In this document: one piece after another, positions 35,942-47,476 of the stretch
Layout: each line of letters begins with the position of its first letter
How positions within the stretch are numbered: position 1 is the stretch's first letter
Source of the DNA: Sodalis sp. Psp
GTDB lineage: Bacteria; Pseudomonadota; Gammaproteobacteria; Enterobacterales; Enterobacteriaceae
Assembly: GCA_024648745.1 (NCBI GenBank)
Contig: JAHCVB010000003.1
Coordinates: 1-64,000, forward strand
Reading direction: 5' to 3'
DNA length: 64,000 nt
Program-made: the position numbers and the translations under genes
The notes under the pieces: generated by a model
What the model saw: the letters and a program-made list of their open reading frames with translations, nothing else
The model's database searches: none
Told to the model about the DNA's origin: nothing

Positions 35942-36847
35942 CTAGAGATGGTCGATATAGCCCAGACTATACAGGGAACGCTCGTCTTCAGCCCAGCCTG
36001 ATTTGACTTTCACCCACAGTTCTAAATGCACCTGATTTTTGAATATACTTTCCATGTCTTGCCGAGATTCAATATTGATAGTTTTAATTTTACTTCCCCC
36101 TTTTCCGATAACTATTTTCTTTTGACCATCGTGTTCCACCAGGATCAGCCCGTGGATATCGTAACCACCGTGTTCATTGACGAAAAAACGTTCAATCTCC
36201 ACTGTGACCGAATAGGGTAACTCGTCACCCAGAAAACATATCAGCTTTTCGCGGATGATTTCCGATGCCATGAAATGCTTCGAACGATCAGTAATGTAGT
36301 TTTTGGGAAAATAGTGTACGGCTGCAGGTAACACTTTGCGCACAATGCCAGCCAGCGTATCCACGTTCATGCCGTTCTTGGCGCAGATCGGCAAAATATC
36401 ATGGAAATTCATCTGCTGGCTTAAAAATTGTATATGAGGAAGCAATTGTTTTTTATTTGCGACGTTATAGACTTTATTGATTGTTAATATGACTGGACAT
36501 TTCGCGTTACGCAGCTTATTGATCACCATTTCGTCGTCCAGAGTCCAATGGGTTCCTTCCACAACGAAAATGACCAATGACACATTACCGATGGAACTGC
36601 TGGCGGCGCGATTCATCAAACGATTGATTGCCCGCTTTTCTTCGATATGCAGTCCCGGTGTATCTATATAAATGGCTTGATAAGACCCCTCGGTATGGAT
36701 TCCCATAATGAGGTGGCGGGTAGTTTGCGGTTTGCGCGACGTGATCGAGATCTTTTTTCCCAATAAACAATTCATCAGCGTGGATTTGCCGACATTTGGC
36801 CGACCTACAATAGATATAAACCCACAATAGGTCATATCTTTGCTCAT
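35942..36847 (-). CDS. era: GTPase Era with altered NKxD motif
   Basis: Era binds the 3' end of 16S rRNA and assists 30S maturation. The 301 residues equal E. coli. The P-loop GRPNVGKS, the switch region and DTPGLH are intact. The C-terminal KH domain keeps its GxxG loop ([10 protein letters not shown]). The G4 motif, normally NKVD at 124-127, reads NKVY (GAT to TAT), and the G5 motif SAE reads CAK. These residues set guanine specificity, so nucleotide binding should be altered. Its ATG overlaps the rnc stop by 4 bases (ATGA). Confidence 0.94.
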   Translation of the reverse strand: MSKDMTYCGFISIVGRPNVGKSTLMNCLLGKKISITSRKPQTTRHLIMGIHTEGSYQAIYIDTPGLHIEEKRAINRLMNRAASSSIGNVSLVIFVVEGTHWTLDDEMVINKLRNAKCPVILTINKVYNVANKKQLLPHIQFLSQQMNFHDILPICAKNGMNVDTLAGIVRKVLPAAVHYFPKNYITDRSKHFMASEIIREKLICFLGDELPYSVTVEIERFFVNEHGGYDIHGLILVEHDGQKKIVIGKGGSKIKTINIESRQDMESIFKNQVHLELWVKVKSGWAEDERSLYSLGYIDHL

Positions 36848-37524
36848 TCAAGCTCCAGAAGTTTAAGTGCCTGTTCCGCAGCGGCCTGCTCAGCTTTGCG
36901 ACGGCTTGAACCCTTGCCGATTACTAGTTGCGCTAACCCGCTGACCTGGCAATATATGGTAAATTCCTGATCGTGAGTTTCACCGTTCATTTGTACCATT
37001 GCGTAAGTGGGCAATGGCAAATGTCGTCCCTGAAGGTATTCTTGCAACCGAGTTTTCGGATCTTTTTGTTTGTCACCAGGACTGATTTCCTTCAGGCGCA
37101 TGCTATACCAGTCGAGAATCAGTTTTTCTACAGTTTGAATATCGCTGTCCAGGAATACACCGCCAATCAAGGCTTCCACCGTATCGGCTAGAATCGATTC
37201 ACGGCGGTATCCGCCGTTTTTCAGTTCTCCTTGTCCCAAGCGCAAACATTCACCTAATTTAAACTCCCGAGCCATTTCCGCAAGCGTATTGCCACGCACC
37301 AGAGTGGCGCGCATCCGGCTCATATCACCTTCGTCGACACAGGGAAAGAGCTGGTAAAGCGCGTTGGCGATAACATAACTCAGTATTGAATCACCCAAAA
37401 ATTCCAGACGTTCATTATGCTTGCTGCTAGCGCTGCGATGTGTTAACGCCTGTAGCAAAAGCTCGTTCTGTTGGAAGGTATACCCCAGCTTCTTCTGAAG
37501 CCTGTTAATTAATATGTGATTCAT
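36844..37524 (-). CDS. rnc: ribonuclease III
   Basis: RNase III cuts double-stranded RNA, including the rRNA precursor. It has 226 residues, as in E. coli. The catalytic signature [13 protein letters not shown] and the second acidic site [15 protein letters not shown] are complete. The C-terminal dsRNA-binding domain ends in [21 protein letters not shown]. It overlaps era by 4 bases, and the rnc-era order is ancestral. lepB lies upstream on the same strand. Confidence 0.98.
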   Translation of the reverse strand: MNHILINRLQKKLGYTFQQNELLLQALTHRSASSKHNERLEFLGDSILSYVIANALYQLFPCVDEGDMSRMRATLVRGNTLAEMAREFKLGECLRLGQGELKNGGYRRESILADTVEALIGGVFLDSDIQTVEKLILDWYSMRLKEISPGDKQKDPKTRLQEYLQGRHLPLPTYAMVQMNGETHDQEFTIYCQVSGLAQLVIGKGSSRRKAEQAAAEQALKLLELE

Positions 37525-37697
37525 ATGTTACCAATAACTCAACCATGCATAAAAACTATAGCAGGCAGAATAGGCCTAGAAATCGGCACGCCTGCCGAAA
37601 ATTATTCGTTTGCAGTGACTCTTGTTGAGAAGCTAGCCTTTCATGACCTAATGCGCTATTCTACATGAATAAGCAAAGCAATGCTTTTCTTAAGGAG

Positions 37698-38687
37698 TTA
37701 ATAAATGCCGCCAATACGATTTAAACGCACGCCAGTCGGCCATTTGCCTTCCTGTTTATCGAAACTCATCCAAATCGCTATAGCTTTACCCACTAAATTT
37801 CTTTCCGGCACAAAACCCCAATAACGGCTATCAGCGCTGTTATCACGATTATCGCCCATCACAAAATATTCTCCTTGCGGTACTATCCACTCTGCTAGTG
37901 GTTTCCCCGACTGCTGAAAGTAAATGTTCAACTGATCCTGCTGGCCTGGAACTGTTAGGATGTTGTGCAGAACCCCGTCCAACGATTCTTTGTGCTGCGT
38001 TAGGCGGATGCCGCAAGTCACTTGTTGGTCGGGCAGGACCTGCAGAAAACCGTTTTTAATTCCGTGGCTTCCGGTTAAGTTGAATATCTGCACAAAATCA
38101 CTCGGAGAAATATCGCTATAGGTAATCGGCAATACCGTGGGATAATCTTGCTCATTGGTGTAGTCGGGCTGAATCATGACTCGTTTATTAATGAGATCAT
38201 AACTTACCCGATCGCCAGGCAACCCTACTATCCGCTTAATATAATCCAAGTCGGGATTAATTGGGTATTTAAATACCACCACGTCACCACGCTTCGGATG
38301 GCCAGTTTCAATTAGTGTTGTCCGAGTAATCGGATCTTTAATGCCGTAGGCAAATTTTTTAACTAGAATAAAGTCGCCGACTAACAGTTCCGGCATCATT
38401 GATCCGGAGGGAATTTGAAACGGCTCAAAAACAAACGAGCGTACGATAAGCACCAGTAATAATACCGGAAAAATCGAAGCATAGGCTTCAGTCCATTCCG
38501 GTTTATGGTTGGCTTTTACGGCAATAATATCTTCGGTTGTTAATGTTGTGTTTGTACCCTGCCGTTTCTGACCCGATTGCGCCAGCAACCGTAGACGGGC
38601 TGGTGATAGTTTAAAACGTTCTAAGCACCAGATGATCCCGGTAATCAGCGTCGCAATTGTCAGAATTAGGGAAAATATATGAGCCAT
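37698..38687 (-). CDS. lepB: signal peptidase I
   Basis: LepB removes signal peptides from exported proteins at the inner membrane. The product has 329 residues (E. coli 324). Two N-terminal membrane helices (about residues 3-22 and 71-84) flank a cytosolic loop. The catalytic serine is Ser96 in PSGSMMPE and the catalytic lysine is Lys151 in DYIKRIVGLPGDR. The C-terminal GDNRDNSADSR motif is intact. The residue after SMMP is Glu, where E. coli has Thr. It lies 16 bases after lepA in an apparent lepA-lepB-rnc-era operon. Confidence 0.97.
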   Translation of the reverse strand: MAHIFSLILTIATLITGIIWCLERFKLSPARLRLLAQSGQKRQGTNTTLTTEDIIAVKANHKPEWTEAYASIFPVLLLVLIVRSFVFEPFQIPSGSMMPELLVGDFILVKKFAYGIKDPITRTTLIETGHPKRGDVVVFKYPINPDLDYIKRIVGLPGDRVSYDLINKRVMIQPDYTNEQDYPTVLPITYSDISPSDFVQIFNLTGSHGIKNGFLQVLPDQQVTCGIRLTQHKESLDGVLHNILTVPGQQDQLNIYFQQSGKPLAEWIVPQGEYFVMGDNRDNSADSRYWGFVPERNLVGKAIAIWMSFDKQEGKWPTGVRLNRIGGIY

Positions 38688-38703
38688 ATAAACTCCTTAA
38701 AAC

Positions 38704-40503
38704 TTATTTCCTGTCTCTACCCATGTGTAGGATCGCTAGAAACGCTTCTTGCGGTAGTTCAACGTTACCCACCTGCTTCATGCGTTTTTTACCTTTTTTT
38801 TGCTTTTTCAACAGTTTTTTCTTACGACTGACGTCACCGCCATAACATTTCGCCAGTACGTTTTTACGCAGTGGCTTAACGGTAGAACGAGCGATAATGT
38901 GGTTACTAATGGCCGCTTGAATGGTGATATCGAATTGCTGACGAGGAATAAGATTCCGGAGTTTGTTGATAAACTCATTAGCGCGGTAGCGCGCATTACC
39001 CCGGTGGGTAATCAGTGCAAGCGCATCAAGCTGCCCGCCGTTAATCAAGATATCAACCCGAACCATATCCGAATGTTGGAAGCGCTTGAACCCGTAATCC
39101 AATGAAGCATAGCCGTGTGAGATGGATTTCAGTCGGTCAAAAAAATCTAATACCACTTCAGCCATGGGAATTTCATAGGTCAGAGCTACTTGATGACCAT
39201 GATAAACAATATCAGTCTGTACGCCGCGCTTCTCGATGCACAACATGATCGTGTTGCCCAGGTAGGACTGCGGTAGCAGCATATGGCACTCGGCGATAGG
39301 TTCACGCAGTTCGACGATATTATTTAACGGCGGCAGTTTGGACGGATTGTCCACGTATACCGTGCTATTATCGGTCGTAAGAACCTCGTAGATGACTGTT
39401 GGGGCAGTGATAATCAAATTAAGATTATACTCACGCTCAAGCCGTTCTTGAATGATTTCCATGTGCAGCAGACCAAGGAAGCCACAGCGGAAGCCAAAGC
39501 CCAGCGTAGTAGAGCTCTCAGTCTCGTAGAATAAAGAGGCATCGTTCAAACTGAGCTTGCCGAGTGCATTACGAAAGGCTTCATAGTCGTCAGAACTTAC
39601 CGGAAACAGGCCGGCGTAAATCTGTGGTTTCACTTTCTTAAAGCCAGGCAATATGTTATTCGCTGACTGCTGCGCAAGTGTCACAGTGTCGCCCACCGGA
39701 GCACCGTGGATATCTTTGATGGCGCAGGCTAGCCAGCCGATCTCGCCACAGTTCAGCACCGCGCGACTGATACGTTTCGGCGTGAAAATGCCTAACTGAT
39801 CTGCGTTGTAGATCTGACAGGTGCTCATCACTTTCACTTTATCGCCTTTACGCAGAGTGCCATTTTTAATGCGCACCAGCGACACTACGCCTAAGTAATT
39901 GTCAAACCAAGAGTCGATGATTAACGCTTGCAGCGGCGCATCTGGATCTCCCTGTGGCGGCGGGATATTCCGCACCAGACATTCAAGCACATCAGAAACG
40001 CCTATTCCGGTTTTTGCCGAACAGCGCACTGCATCAGTGGCATCAATACCAATGATATCTTTTATTTCCTGAGCAACGCGATCAGGATCAGCGGTGGGCA
40101 GGTCGATCTTGTTCAGCACTGGCACTACTGCCAGATTCATTTCCATAGCGGTATGGAAATTAGCTAGAGTTTGGGCTTCTATCCCCTGCCCCGCATCAAC
40201 CACTAGCAGCGCGCCTTCGCAAGCTGCAAGTGAACGAGAGACTTCATAGGAAAAATCGATATGCCCCGGGGTGTCGGTAAAATTCAGCTGGTAAACCTGA
40301 CCATCAGGCGCCTTATAGTTTAGCGTAACGCTTTGTGCTTTTATGGTAATACCACGTTCGCGTTCCAGATCCATAGAGTCCAGTACTTGGGTAGCAATTT
40401 CATGTTCGTTCAGGCCGCCACAGGCCTGAATCAGTCGGTCAGACAGAGTCGATTTACCATGATCAATATGGGCAATAATAGAAAAATTACGTATGTAATT
40501 CAT
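38704..40503 (-). CDS. lepA: elongation factor 4 (LepA)
   Basis: LepA is a translational GTPase that acts on the ribosome during stress and 30S assembly. Starting at ATG 40503 gives 599 residues, the E. coli length, opening [19 protein letters not shown]. An upstream frame to 40569 adds 22 unrelated residues. The G domain has [19 protein letters not shown] and NKID. The LepA-specific C-terminal domain is intact, with [20 protein letters not shown] and the end [14 protein letters not shown]. It is followed by lepB on the same strand. Confidence 0.97.
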   Translation of the reverse strand: MNYIRNFSIIAHIDHGKSTLSDRLIQACGGLNEHEIATQVLDSMDLERERGITIKAQSVTLNYKAPDGQVYQLNFTDTPGHIDFSYEVSRSLAACEGALLVVDAGQGIEAQTLANFHTAMEMNLAVVPVLNKIDLPTADPDRVAQEIKDIIGIDATDAVRCSAKTGIGVSDVLECLVRNIPPPQGDPDAPLQALIIDSWFDNYLGVVSLVRIKNGTLRKGDKVKVMSTCQIYNADQLGIFTPKRISRAVLNCGEIGWLACAIKDIHGAPVGDTVTLAQQSANNILPGFKKVKPQIYAGLFPVSSDDYEAFRNALGKLSLNDASLFYETESSTTLGFGFRCGFLGLLHMEIIQERLEREYNLNLIITAPTVIYEVLTTDNSTVYVDNPSKLPPLNNIVELREPIAECHMLLPQSYLGNTIMLCIEKRGVQTDIVYHGHQVALTYEIPMAEVVLDFFDRLKSISHGYASLDYGFKRFQHSDMVRVDILINGGQLDALALITHRGNARYRANEFINKLRNLIPRQQFDITIQAAISNHIIARSTVKPLRKNVLAKCYGGDVSRKKKLLKKQKKGKKRMKQVGNVELPQEAFLAILHMGRDRK

Positions 40504-40835
40504 TGTAATAAATTTTGCTTTACACAAGCCATCTGTATCGCCCCGGTGGGCGTCTTGTAGGGAAAGCATTCACCCGTGCCCACAATATCCGCTCAGGAAC
40601 CATAAAATGATGGGCGCATCTTACACTGTTCGGTGGAAGCAAGAAAAGAGGGAAAGGCACCATTACTGGAATCTACATCGGATTTGGCGCTACAGTGAAA
40701 CGATACACTCAGCATACGGATTGGCATTCAAAGAAAAGTCAGCTATGGCAGCATAATCCGAGCTGTCCTTAAGTGGTTGCCCGATCCCGACGCAACTCTT
40801 CCAACTATCGGTTATGGTAGAGGATTAAAATTATG

Positions 40836-41690
40836 CTATCAGTGATACGTCTGGCAGTGACTGGAAGCAATGCGCCGACAATGGTAATTTCTCGGTTGTT
40901 GCTATGAATGATTTGTCACCCAATTCGCATAATAATGCCTTCCCTAGCGTCACTATTCTTCATGGCTGATGTTGACGGAAAAGCTAAACAGCCCATCAGT
41001 ATACAAGTCCGGATTCAGTTTAGGATAGCTAATACCCTACGTAATGCGGCGATTGCATGAGAATTCGCTTACTCCTGCCGGCAGCCAGTTAACGCACCAG
41101 TCGAATTTCATCTTACTTGTTGATGCCGATAATCCCAATTGGGATGTCAAGATAACTTTCTTCAGGTCGGCCATACTGTTTTCAAAAACACGGAATTGCT
41201 AGCGCCTCGCTATCGAGATCAAGTAGCTCAACGCGCAGCAGCTTAGTTGCTGTGTCTATTCGACAATATAGCTAAATCTGATGCCATCCTGGGTAACCCA
41301 CCCGTACAGTTTCGCGATGATCAGTAATTCCGTTGCGGCCCATGGAAAAATTATAAAGATGCACCAGACGTAGAGGTTAGAGTAGACAATAGTAAGAAAG
41401 TGAATCTACGATGTAACTTTCGGTCGGCGTAAACGGTTTAAGAACCGAATCAAAATAACTGATTTCGTTGTTGTACTGAACAATTTTTCTTTCCCTGTGT
41501 GTACCGTCCATTTGAAGCAACTGTGCTAGAGAACCCACCCCCCAATGTGTTGCGTATGTAAACTTGTTGACTACCATCGTATGCAAATCCACAACCTAGA
41601 GTCTGACTGGACTGACTCATTTGTTGCAGTAACGTGCCGGACGTGATGGCCTAGCTGGGATGTAGCACGCTACACTACACTCTCTTCATT
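40836..41690 (-). pseudogene. rseB: rseB pseudogene (sigma-E regulator)
   Basis: The open piece at 41592-41377 gives LAQLLQMDGTHRERKIV, NEISYFDS and YIVDSLS. These match RseB (LAQLLQMDGPRREVVQRGNEISYFEP, YIVDSLP). Near 40930 another frame gives NNREITIVGALLPVTARRI, matching the RseB C-terminus (DNAEITIVGELPPQTAKRI). Stops and frameshifts break the rest. It sits in order between rseA and lepA. rseC, expected between rseB and lepA, has almost disappeared. Confidence 0.85.
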
Positions 41691-42310
41691 AACTGCGACT
41701 GCATGCCTATGACTTGGCATTCTGTATCTGCACAGTGTGTGCGTGTTCTGGCGATTAAACTGAGGCGTGTTAGAATGCAGGTGGTGTTACAATTTGTAAC
41801 TCTGTAAAATGGCGTTGATACGTCTGCTCTGTTTCTTCACTTGCGCTTTCTGGGTATTGTTTATTCTATCATTATTAGCCAAGAGCATACCCAAACTAAC
41901 CAGCAAGGCCTGTCTCTTAGCTGCTATCCTGTCTGGCTCTCTGCTGCGTATCATGGTACTGTACCTCGAGAATGACCGCTAGCGACACGTAAACTGCGAC
42001 GCTGATCTGAGTAATTTATGCCGAATGGCCGCATTTTACTCATGAGCAGCATTTCTCGCCAGGTGCCAAAGATTAGCTGAGATCCCAATCAACACCTTGG
42101 GGAAGATGCGTACCGGCTCCTGGGAAATGGTGGCAGTGACTCGATCAGCAATATCTAGATACAGAACTTTGCCAACGTTACCACGCATAATGCCCCAAAT
42201 GAGGTGATACTGCTGCTAGTTTGCACTGAGCATTCCTGAATAAATCGCTGAGCAGTTCGCTGTTAAGCGGTTTTCCATCATCATAGAGAAAATATTTTCA
42301 TTGTATATGA
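41691..42310 (-). pseudogene. rseA: rseA pseudogene (anti-sigma-E factor)
   Basis: The minus strand from about 42180 reads YHLIWGIMRGNVGKVLYLDI, then ADRVTATISQEPVR. It matches RseA (YHLIRDSMRGDTPEVLHFDISSRVMAAIEEEPVR). Near 41820 it reads KKQSRRINAILQSY (RseA EQRRRINAMLQDY). Stops lie between. It immediately follows the rpoE remnant, as in relatives. Confidence 0.85.
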
Positions 42311-42340
42311 TTGAATATATTCTCATATTACCATGATTGA

Positions 42341-42917
42341 TTTTGGATAATGGGTTGAATTTTTATTTCAATTTCTTCTCGCGCAAGAAAGACTCGTGTG
42401 CGGCATCCTAATTCCTGATGGACAATTCATGATAGCGCTGCTATTTCTTCATAGCTCAGATCGCCTAGCTCCCATAACGTAATCACCATACGCAAGTCTC
42501 GGGGCAACACTTCGATAGCGAGGAACACAATCTGTCGTAACTCCTCAGATAACATTAAGTTCTCGGGGTTCAGTATTTTCTTTTAATTCACCATTACTTT
42601 TATAATTTTTTGTGTCGCCGGCGTCCACACTACTAGAGGGTGGGCGCTCCCCCTGTGCTACTAAGTAATTTTCACCATATTGACTACTATACAATACAAC
42701 CAAGTATAAAATGCACTGTCCCCACGAAATGATTCCAGATCTCGATACGCTCTGATAAACGACTCTTGTCTACAAACCCAGCACATCCCTTACGGAACAC
42801 GTAACATGACACGAGGTTCACTACTTTATATTGGCGAATAACCAGTAAATTGAACGCTCTTTTGTCGTCTTTCTGGACCTGCTCAACTAACATCTGATCC
42901 GATAATTGTTCGCTCAT
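42341..42917 (-). pseudogene. rpoE: rpoE pseudogene (sigma-E)
   Basis: From ATG 42917 the frame reads MSEQLSDQMLVEQVQKDDKR and continues into AFNLLVIRQYKVVNLVS, the start of sigma-E region 2. It then loses similarity and stops at 42687. Near 42560 another frame resumes as NPENLMLSEELRQIVFLAIE, followed by LPRDLRMVITLWELGDLSYEE, the sigma-E region 4. The conserved DNA-binding helix is broken by a stop. The total span of about 577 bp equals a full rpoE. Confidence 0.88.
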
Positions 42918-43347
42918 CCGAGGTGATATCTCCTTAAAATTTTTCTCCAACAAAAAAAACATAGTGCTACCAGTTTAAAAATTTTATGAACAAAGTCGCT
43001 ATTTAAGAGTTTAAATTAAATCATAAGTTTCCATCACATCTTCTATTTTTCTTAAATAATCATAGGCGCGGCTTTATAGTTGCTTCTAGTTGACAAACTG
43101 TTTACTAGACTACCAGAAACATTATTTCTGGCATTCTGATACTCGATGAGTTTATGGCCTTTCACTATACCGACACGACTACAAAGAGAGTAGGATATGT
43201 AAGGTGAGTTCACTATGCTATTTAGTTAAACATAACATGTGTAAATTAAATCAGCGTCAAAAAGCAGCAATAAACGATACAGCCAGCTGACATCAGGTGC
43301 TAATATTACCAAAAGTCTTTTCTAGATTGGGATACACATTACCTGTC

Positions 43348-44949
43348 ATGCAACCATCAACTGAATATGTTACTGATGTACTTATTATCGGCAGCGGTGC
43401 GGCTGGACTATCGCTGGCACTACGTCTAGCTGGGCATTGCCACATCGTGATCTTGAGCAAAGGTCCACTAAACGAGTGTTCCACACTATATGCCCAAGGT
43501 GGCATCGCTGCAGTTTTCGATGAAACCGACAGCATTAATTCTCATGTGGAGGATACCCTGATAGCTGGTGCCGGTATATGCGATCGTGGAGCAGTGGAAT
43601 TTATCGCCGGTAACGCTTGTCATTGTGTGCAGTGGCTAATCAATCAAGGTGTGCTGTTCGATACGGAAGACGCAACTCTACCCAGCGATCGCTATCACCT
43701 TACTCGAGAAGGTGGTCACAGCCATCGCCGTATTCTGCATGCAGGGGATGCTACTGGCAGAGCAGTGGAAACCGCATTAGTAAGCAAAGTAGTGCAGCAT
43801 CCTGGGATCCATATTCTGGAACGTTGCAACGCAGTGGATCTTATCACCTCTTATCGTATAGGTTTGTTGGGAGCGTGCCGTGTGGTGGGCACCTACATCT
43901 GGAACCGCATCAAAGAGCGGGTAGAGCTATGCCGCGCACGGGCGGTTGTGCTCGCCACCGGCGGCGCATCCAAAGTTTATCAGTACACCACCAACCCCGA
44001 CATCTCCTCTGGAGATGGCATTGCCATGGCCTGGCGTGCTGGTTGCCGGGTTGCTAACCTGGAATTTAACCAATTTCACCCCACCTGCCTGTTTCACCCT
44101 CAGGCGAGAAATTTTTTGCTGACCGAAGCGTTGCGCGGCGAAGGTGCCTATCTGCGCAGGCATGATGGTAGTCGATTTATGTCAAATTTCGACCCGCGTG
44201 CAGAACTTGCGCCACGAGATATCGTCGCACGAGCAATCGATCATGAAATGAAGCGCCTAGGCGCAGACTGTATGTATCTCGACATCAGCCACCGCTCCAA
44301 GGCGTTTATTCGCCAACATTTTCCGACCATTTGTGATAAGCTATTGACGCTAGATATCGATCCAGCCTGCCAGCCAATTCCGATTGTTCCTGCGGCCCAT
44401 TACACCTGCGGCGGTGTAATAGTGGACAAACATGGGCGAACTGATCTAGAGGGCCTCTACGCTATCGGAGAAGTGAGTTATACTGGGCTGCACGGCGCTA
44501 ACCGACTGGCGTCTAATTCACTGCTAGAATGCTTAGTATACGGCTGGTCAGCGGCAGAAGATATACTACGTCAGCTGCCCACCCTTGCATCAGCCAGTTA
44601 TTTGCCTCCGTGGGATGAAAGTCAAGTTAGCGATTCTGATGAAGAGGTTGTTTTGCAGCACAACTGGCATGAGCTTCGGCTATTCATGTGGGACTATGTC
44701 GGCATCGTGCGCACTACCAAACGGCTCGAACGGGCGTTGCACCGCATTGAACTACTAACCCGTGAAATTGATGAATACTATTCCAATTTTCGCATCTCTA
44801 ACAATCTGCTAGAAATGCGTAATTTGGTCCTGGTCGCAGAACTGATTGTCAAAAGTGCACTGCAGCGTAAGGAAAGTCGCGGTCTGCATTTCACGCTAGA
44901 TTATCCCGATATGCTACCGAATCCACGGCCTACCATACTGCAACCCTGA
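43348..44949 (+). CDS. nadB: L-aspartate oxidase
   Basis: NadB oxidises aspartate to iminoaspartate, the first step of de novo NAD synthesis, using FAD. Starting at ATG 43348 gives 533 residues (E. coli 540), opening [21 protein letters not shown] longer in-frame start at 43297 is not supported. The FAD motif [39 protein letters not shown] and the active-site HYTCGGV are all present. No strong ribosome binding site precedes the ATG. It is divergent from the dead rpoE, the ancestral arrangement. nadA and nadC are not in the window. Confidence 0.97.
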   Translation: MQPSTEYVTDVLIIGSGAAGLSLALRLAGHCHIVILSKGPLNECSTLYAQGGIAAVFDETDSINSHVEDTLIAGAGICDRGAVEFIAGNACHCVQWLINQGVLFDTEDATLPSDRYHLTREGGHSHRRILHAGDATGRAVETALVSKVVQHPGIHILERCNAVDLITSYRIGLLGACRVVGTYIWNRIKERVELCRARAVVLATGGASKVYQYTTNPDISSGDGIAMAWRAGCRVANLEFNQFHPTCLFHPQARNFLLTEALRGEGAYLRRHDGSRFMSNFDPRAELAPRDIVARAIDHEMKRLGADCMYLDISHRSKAFIRQHFPTICDKLLTLDIDPACQPIPIVPAAHYTCGGVIVDKHGRTDLEGLYAIGEVSYTGLHGANRLASNSLLECLVYGWSAAEDILRQLPTLASASYLPPWDESQVSDSDEEVVLQHNWHELRLFMWDYVGIVRTTKRLERALHRIELLTREIDEYYSNFRISNNLLEMRNLVLVAELIVKSALQRKESRGLHFTLDYPDMLPNPRPTILQP

Positions 44950-45333
44950 CACCGAGAAGACCACACGCTTGCCACAGCACGCAATAGCGTGGCGCACAAC
45001 AATATTAGACGTTGTTCATATTGAAGACGAACACCCAGTCGTAACGATAGTTTAACAGTAGAATCATTACTTAAAAGTGACAGCTATCGAGTAGCTGGCT
45101 TGGTGTATGCGATACAGTGAGGGTGTTATACACCAATTTCCATCCTGACTACTGCGACAAAGCTAGAAAGAACACTCCTCATTGAGGTGATTTTCGAGAT
45201 ACCATTCATATACACTGCTGGTGACATTTTCAGGGATATAGTTTATCTATTTATCCATATCCCGTGTTGGAGAAATTTTATCTTATGTCCTAATTCCAGT
45301 CGCCAGACATTGGAGCTGTATGAAGGGAGTTGT
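44950..45333. other. nadB-tilS intergenic region with a rearrangement junction
   Basis: There is no recognisable coding remnant. A GC-rich hairpin lies just after nadB at about 44971-44993 (GCCAC/GTGGC with an inner CACGC/GCGTG option) but has no T-tract. tilS and nadB are far apart in E. coli, so a junction lies here. The tilS frame is open back to 45187, but those residues are unrelated to TilS. Confidence 0.5.
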
Positions 45334-46857
45334 ATGAAGCTTGACACTGTAAGCCCTATTCAGATATTGCACCGGCGGGTCGCAGTCGCTATTTTGCCTT
45401 ATCGCTCCTTGTTGCTGGCATATAGTGGTGGTTTGGACTCCACGGTACTGCTGGATATTCTTACTGCGTTACGCGATGACGACAATGCAGAGCAATTTAG
45501 CAACAGGAAATTTTCACTGAGGGCGTGCTATGTCCACCATGGCCTGAGCCGGCACGCCGACCGATGGGCTGTGCATTGCGCGCGCGAGTGCTACCAGCGC
45601 AATGTGCTGTTCAGCACCGAGCGGACTGTACTTAACAGTACAGCTGACGGGATTGAGGCTGCGGCGCGCAATGCGCGCTATCAGATACTAGCGCAGGGAC
45701 TGAAGGACGATGAGGTGTTGCTGACTGCTCAGCATCAGGACGATCAGACAGAAACGTTACTGTTGGCGCTAAAGCGGGGCAGTGGTCCGGCCGGCTTAGC
45801 GGCGATGGCAGCGAACACACCATTTTACGGTCGTCGGTTAGTACGCCCCTTACTTGGTTGCAGCCGGTCAGAACTGGCGGTGTACGCTCGAGAACATCAG
45901 CTTCGTTGGATTGAAGATGACAGCAATGACGATCTTAGGTTCGATCGTAACTTTATACGCCTGAGGATCCTGCCATTACTGCGGCAGCGCTGGCCACAAT
46001 TCGCCGTTGCTGCTTCGCGCAGTGCGCAGCTTTGTGCTGAGCAGGAGACATTACTGAACGAACTTCTGGAGGAAACACTGGCTACACTGATTTTACCGGA
46101 CGGTTCGCTGCGGGTGGCTCCTTTAATGAGCATGAGTGACGCCAGGCGCGCAGCCATCTTGCGCCGCTGGCTGGCTAGCCGCGGCGCAAGAATGCCTTCA
46201 CGCCAGAAATTAACATGCCTGTGGCAGGAAGTGGCGCTCAGTCGTCGCGATGCCGTCGCACAACTACAACTCGATGATCGACTAGTGCGACGTTTTCATG
46301 GCCGTCTTTATGTGTTGCCGCTGCCACTACCGTGTAAGGAAACAGTATTACCTTGGCCGCCGGCAGATAAGAAGCTTACCCTACCCCAAGGGCAAGGGGA
46401 AGTCCTGCGTTGTCTGGTCTCTGCCAACTCGGCACTGCTGGCAGACTACCAAAAATCTGTAACAGCGAGCAGTGACAGTAAAGCTATTGGGTTAGACGAC
46501 ACCTCTCTAATAACAGGCATGACGGTCTGCACCGTCCACGTGACAACGCCTGCGGCCATCGTGCGAGCGCCATTGCCAGGAGAAAGAGTATCTATACGCT
46601 TTGGTCTGATTCGCGGCCTGTTACATATCTCTGGACGTCGCCACGGCCGGAAGTTGAAAAAACTCTGGCGAGAGCTGGATATTCCTCCATGGCGGCGCAA
46701 CATCACGCCGTTGCTGTTTTACAATGATACCCTCATTGCTGCACTGGGAGCTTTCGTCACCCGAGAAGGGGAGGCGAAGAGTTCTCTTACGCAATGGCGT
46801 CTAGATTGGCAACAAAAGCCTGATGGCGCCATAACCACCATTCAGGGAGATAAGTGA
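45334..46857 (+). CDS. tilS: tRNA(Ile)-lysidine synthase
   Basis: TilS converts C34 of tRNA-Ile(CAU) to lysidine so that it reads AUA, an essential function. Starting at ATG 45334 (after GAAGGGAG) gives 507 residues, against 432 in E. coli. The PP-loop SGGLDSTVLL, HHGLSRHADRW, HQDDQTETLLLALKRGSGPAGL and RNFIRLRILPLL are intact. The C-terminal substrate-binding domain keeps GLLHISGRRHGRKLKKLWRE. Most of the extra length is an insert of about 45 residues before that segment, plus a longer N-terminus. I cannot tell whether the insert is ancestral to the genus. Confidence 0.95.
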   Translation: MKLDTVSPIQILHRRVAVAILPYRSLLLAYSGGLDSTVLLDILTALRDDDNAEQFSNRKFSLRACYVHHGLSRHADRWAVHCARECYQRNVLFSTERTVLNSTADGIEAAARNARYQILAQGLKDDEVLLTAQHQDDQTETLLLALKRGSGPAGLAAMAANTPFYGRRLVRPLLGCSRSELAVYAREHQLRWIEDDSNDDLRFDRNFIRLRILPLLRQRWPQFAVAASRSAQLCAEQETLLNELLEETLATLILPDGSLRVAPLMSMSDARRAAILRRWLASRGARMPSRQKLTCLWQEVALSRRDAVAQLQLDDRLVRRFHGRLYVLPLPLPCKETVLPWPPADKKLTLPQGQGEVLRCLVSANSALLADYQKSVTASSDSKAIGLDDTSLITGMTVCTVHVTTPAAIVRAPLPGERVSIRFGLIRGLLHISGRRHGRKLKKLWRELDIPPWRRNITPLLFYNDTLIAALGAFVTREGEAKSSLTQWRLDWQQKPDGAITTIQGDK

Positions 46858-47476
46858 CGTATAATCAGAAAAATGACGAAAAAGTAAATAGCAGAACAAT
46901 CACGCTTGCCTGCGTGAGCATGAGTGGAAGGGATATCAGATACTTGAGCACCATCGTTCCTGGTTCAAATGGTTAAAGCTAGCGATACGATCTAACCAGA
47001 TATTCTGGGTAGCTTCTTCCTGCTTAATAAGCAGATATGTAGCGCTTTTTCTCAACTATTACACATACTGAGCCAGTAATTGTTTCCTCAATTACTTCTG
47101 TAGCGTCAGGTTCGATGCGGGAGAAAATAACGATAAATCGTTAGCGATTAGTAGCCTTGCAGTAATTTCAGAAGTATCTCTAACGCTTATGGAAATCACT
47201 AGCATCTGTGACTACAGCGTCAGCCGGCGGCTGCAGGTATTCTTTCTTTGTCACTAAGCATACAGGTAATTATAATCGAATCTCTCTGTGCCTGAGAGAT
47301 ACTTTCTCCACAGTAATGATCATCATGACCTCTAGTGAACGTATTACTCTTAGCGGGCAGGGTCACAACCGTGTCTTCAAAATCGTGCGTGACACTTGTG
47401 TTCCTGGTAAATCGCATTAAAGTGAGCGCAGGAGTTACAATGCTTCCTGAAGCAAGTGGTGTGTGATTAGGAGATT
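46858..47476. other. tilS-recC gap
   Basis: In E. coli the small prepilin-like ppd/ygdB genes precede recC. Open frames at 47208-47420 (plus) and 47220-47417 (minus) were compared with these and show no convincing match. tilS is not next to recC in E. coli, so a rearrangement junction lies in or beside this gap. Nothing else is recognised. Confidence 0.5.

Noticed and set aside
42687..42962. 91-codon minus-strand open frame as an intact small gene
   Set aside because: It is the 5' end of the decayed rpoE; sigma-E similarity starts at ATG 42917 and resumes in another frame farther on.
43617..44057. 146-codon plus-strand open frame
   Set aside because: It is an alternative frame inside nadB and has no family resemblance.
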